DNA of 6,031 nucleotides. Source: Pseudomonadota bacterium (lineage in GTDB: Bacteria > Pseudomonadota > Gammaproteobacteria > Burkholderiales > Burkholderiaceae_B). The translations under genes were made by a program, and so were the position numbers. The notes below the pieces were generated by a model. That model saw only the letters and a list, made by a program, of their open reading frames with translations, did not search any database and was not told where the DNA came from. Position 1 is the stretch's first letter. Each line of letters starts with the position of its first letter. The DNA is taken from assembly GCA_023422555.1 (NCBI GenBank), contig JAFAGQ010000416.1, forward strand, positions 1-6,031, in the 5' to 3' direction. Below, in pieces: positions 5,274-6,031 of the stretch.

Positions 5274-6031
5274 TCATAATGTCTGCAATTGTGCTCGGGT
5301 CAGCAGCAGCAGGGAATCGTCGGCTTCGCTGGTTTCCAGAAAGACAGGGTTCAGCGTGGGGAAGGCGTTCATGAAGTTTTCGTACTCATTGCCTATCTCA
5401 AGAATGAGGATACCGTCTTCACGTAAATGGGCCGCACCCTGACGCAGGATGAGACGAATCACATCCATGCCATCCTCACCACCCGCCAGCGCCAATACCG
5501 GTTCCTGCTGATATTCGCTGGGCAGCTGGGCCATGGACGTACTGTTCACGTACGGTGGATTGCAGACGATCACATCGTACTGCCGTCCGTCCAGTGGAGC
5601 GTAAAGATCACCCTGCAGAACCGATACACGTTCTGAGAGCTCGTACATTTGCACATTGCGCTCGGCGAGGCGAATCGCGTGTTCTGACAAATCCACGGCA
5701 TCTACCCGGGCAGAGGGGAAGGCGAGGGCGGCCAGAATAGCCAGGCAGCCGGAACCGGTGCACAGATCCAGTACGTCCTGAACGGCATCGGGATCTTCCA
5801 CCCAGGGATCAAGCTGCTCGGCCAGCAGTTCAGAGATTGGCGAACGAGGAACAATGACGCGCTTGTCTGTCAGAAAACGATGACCCTGCAGCCAGGCTTC
5901 GCCCGTCAGATAGGCAAGCGGCACGCGTTTTTTGACACGCAGTTCTATCAGGCTGATGCATTTTTTCTTTTCATCTTCAAGCAGTCTTGCGTCCAGGAAC
6001 GGATCCAGCGTGTCCAGTGGCAGATGCAGCG
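5274..6031 (-). CDS. prmB: Ribosomal protein uL3 (50S L3) N5-glutamine methyltransferase, 5' partial
   Basis: PrmB transfers a methyl group from S-adenosylmethionine to the side-chain amide of a glutamine in ribosomal protein uL3, in the cytoplasm. The SAM-binding motif DLCTGSGCLAI is at visible residues 88-98. The catalytic NPPYV, which holds the target glutamine amide, is at 157-161. The PrmB-type VPRSPI is at 60-65, where release-factor enzymes (PrmC) usually have a VPRPET-type sequence. EPVLALAGGEDG (176-187) is also conserved. A GTG at 5924 is not the true start: it is the Val of VPLAYLTGEAW, and the frame remains open to the window edge. The 35 extra codons include LHLPLDTLDPFLDARLL, a family-typical N-terminal segment. 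Visible length is 251 residues; about 50-60 are missing compared with the roughly 310 usual. The N-terminal part has a run of Lys codons (positions 21-23). yheS lies 70 bases downstream on the same strand. Confidence 0.95.
   Translation of the reverse strand, partial: LHLPLDTLDPFLDARLLEDEKKKCISLIELRVKKRVPLAYLTGEAWLQGHRFLTDKRVIVPRSPISELLAEQLDPWVEDPDAVQDVLDLCTGSGCLAILAALAFPSARVDAVDLSEHAIRLAERNVQMYELSERVSVLQGDLYAPLDGRQYDVIVCNPPYVNSTSMAQLPSEYQQEPVLALAGGEDGMDVIRLILRQGAAHLREDGILILEIGNEYENFMNAFPTLNPVFLETSEADDSLLLLTRAQLQTL

Overview
The window looks like ordinary chromosome of a betaproteobacterium of the order Burkholderiales. The Alcaligenaceae (an Advenella- or Pusillimonas-like genome of moderate GC) are the best guess. 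This rests on the character of the TRAP permeases, the YheS-type ABC-F protein and the PrmB sequence, all of which read like Burkholderiales versions. It is inference from remembered family patterns, not from a database search. No mobile gene, phage gene, CRISPR array, tRNA or rRNA is visible.

Layout, left to right. Positions 1-2296 hold the two membrane subunits of a TRAP transporter, dctQ (cut at its 5' end by the window edge) and dctM, on the + strand and only 2 bases apart. Positions 2297-2458 are a structured spacer with a nested inverted repeat, a 9-bp hairpin and a strong intrinsic terminator. The terminator ends 14 bases before the start of trpF (2459-3127, +), which encodes phosphoribosylanthranilate isomerase. 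A 129-base convergent spacer (3128-3256) follows, built largely from three different pairs of short direct repeats. The rest is on the - strand: prmB (cut by the right window edge, read first) followed by yheS, an ABC-F ATPase that starts at a TTG codon.

How the genes work together. DctQ and DctM form the secondary-transport unit of a tripartite uptake system. Its periplasmic binding protein is not in the window and probably lies just upstream of dctQ. TrpF is a single step of tryptophan synthesis, not accompanied here by trpB or trpA. PrmB methylates a glutamine of ribosomal protein uL3, and YheS belongs to a ribosome-acting ABC-F family, so the - strand pair is linked to translation.

Nothing here is clearly a new system. 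The points most worth checking are the terminator directly before trpF, with a possible competing pairing upstream of it, and the repeat-built spacer after trpF. Two computed starts are misleading: both dctQ and prmB continue in frame to the window edges.
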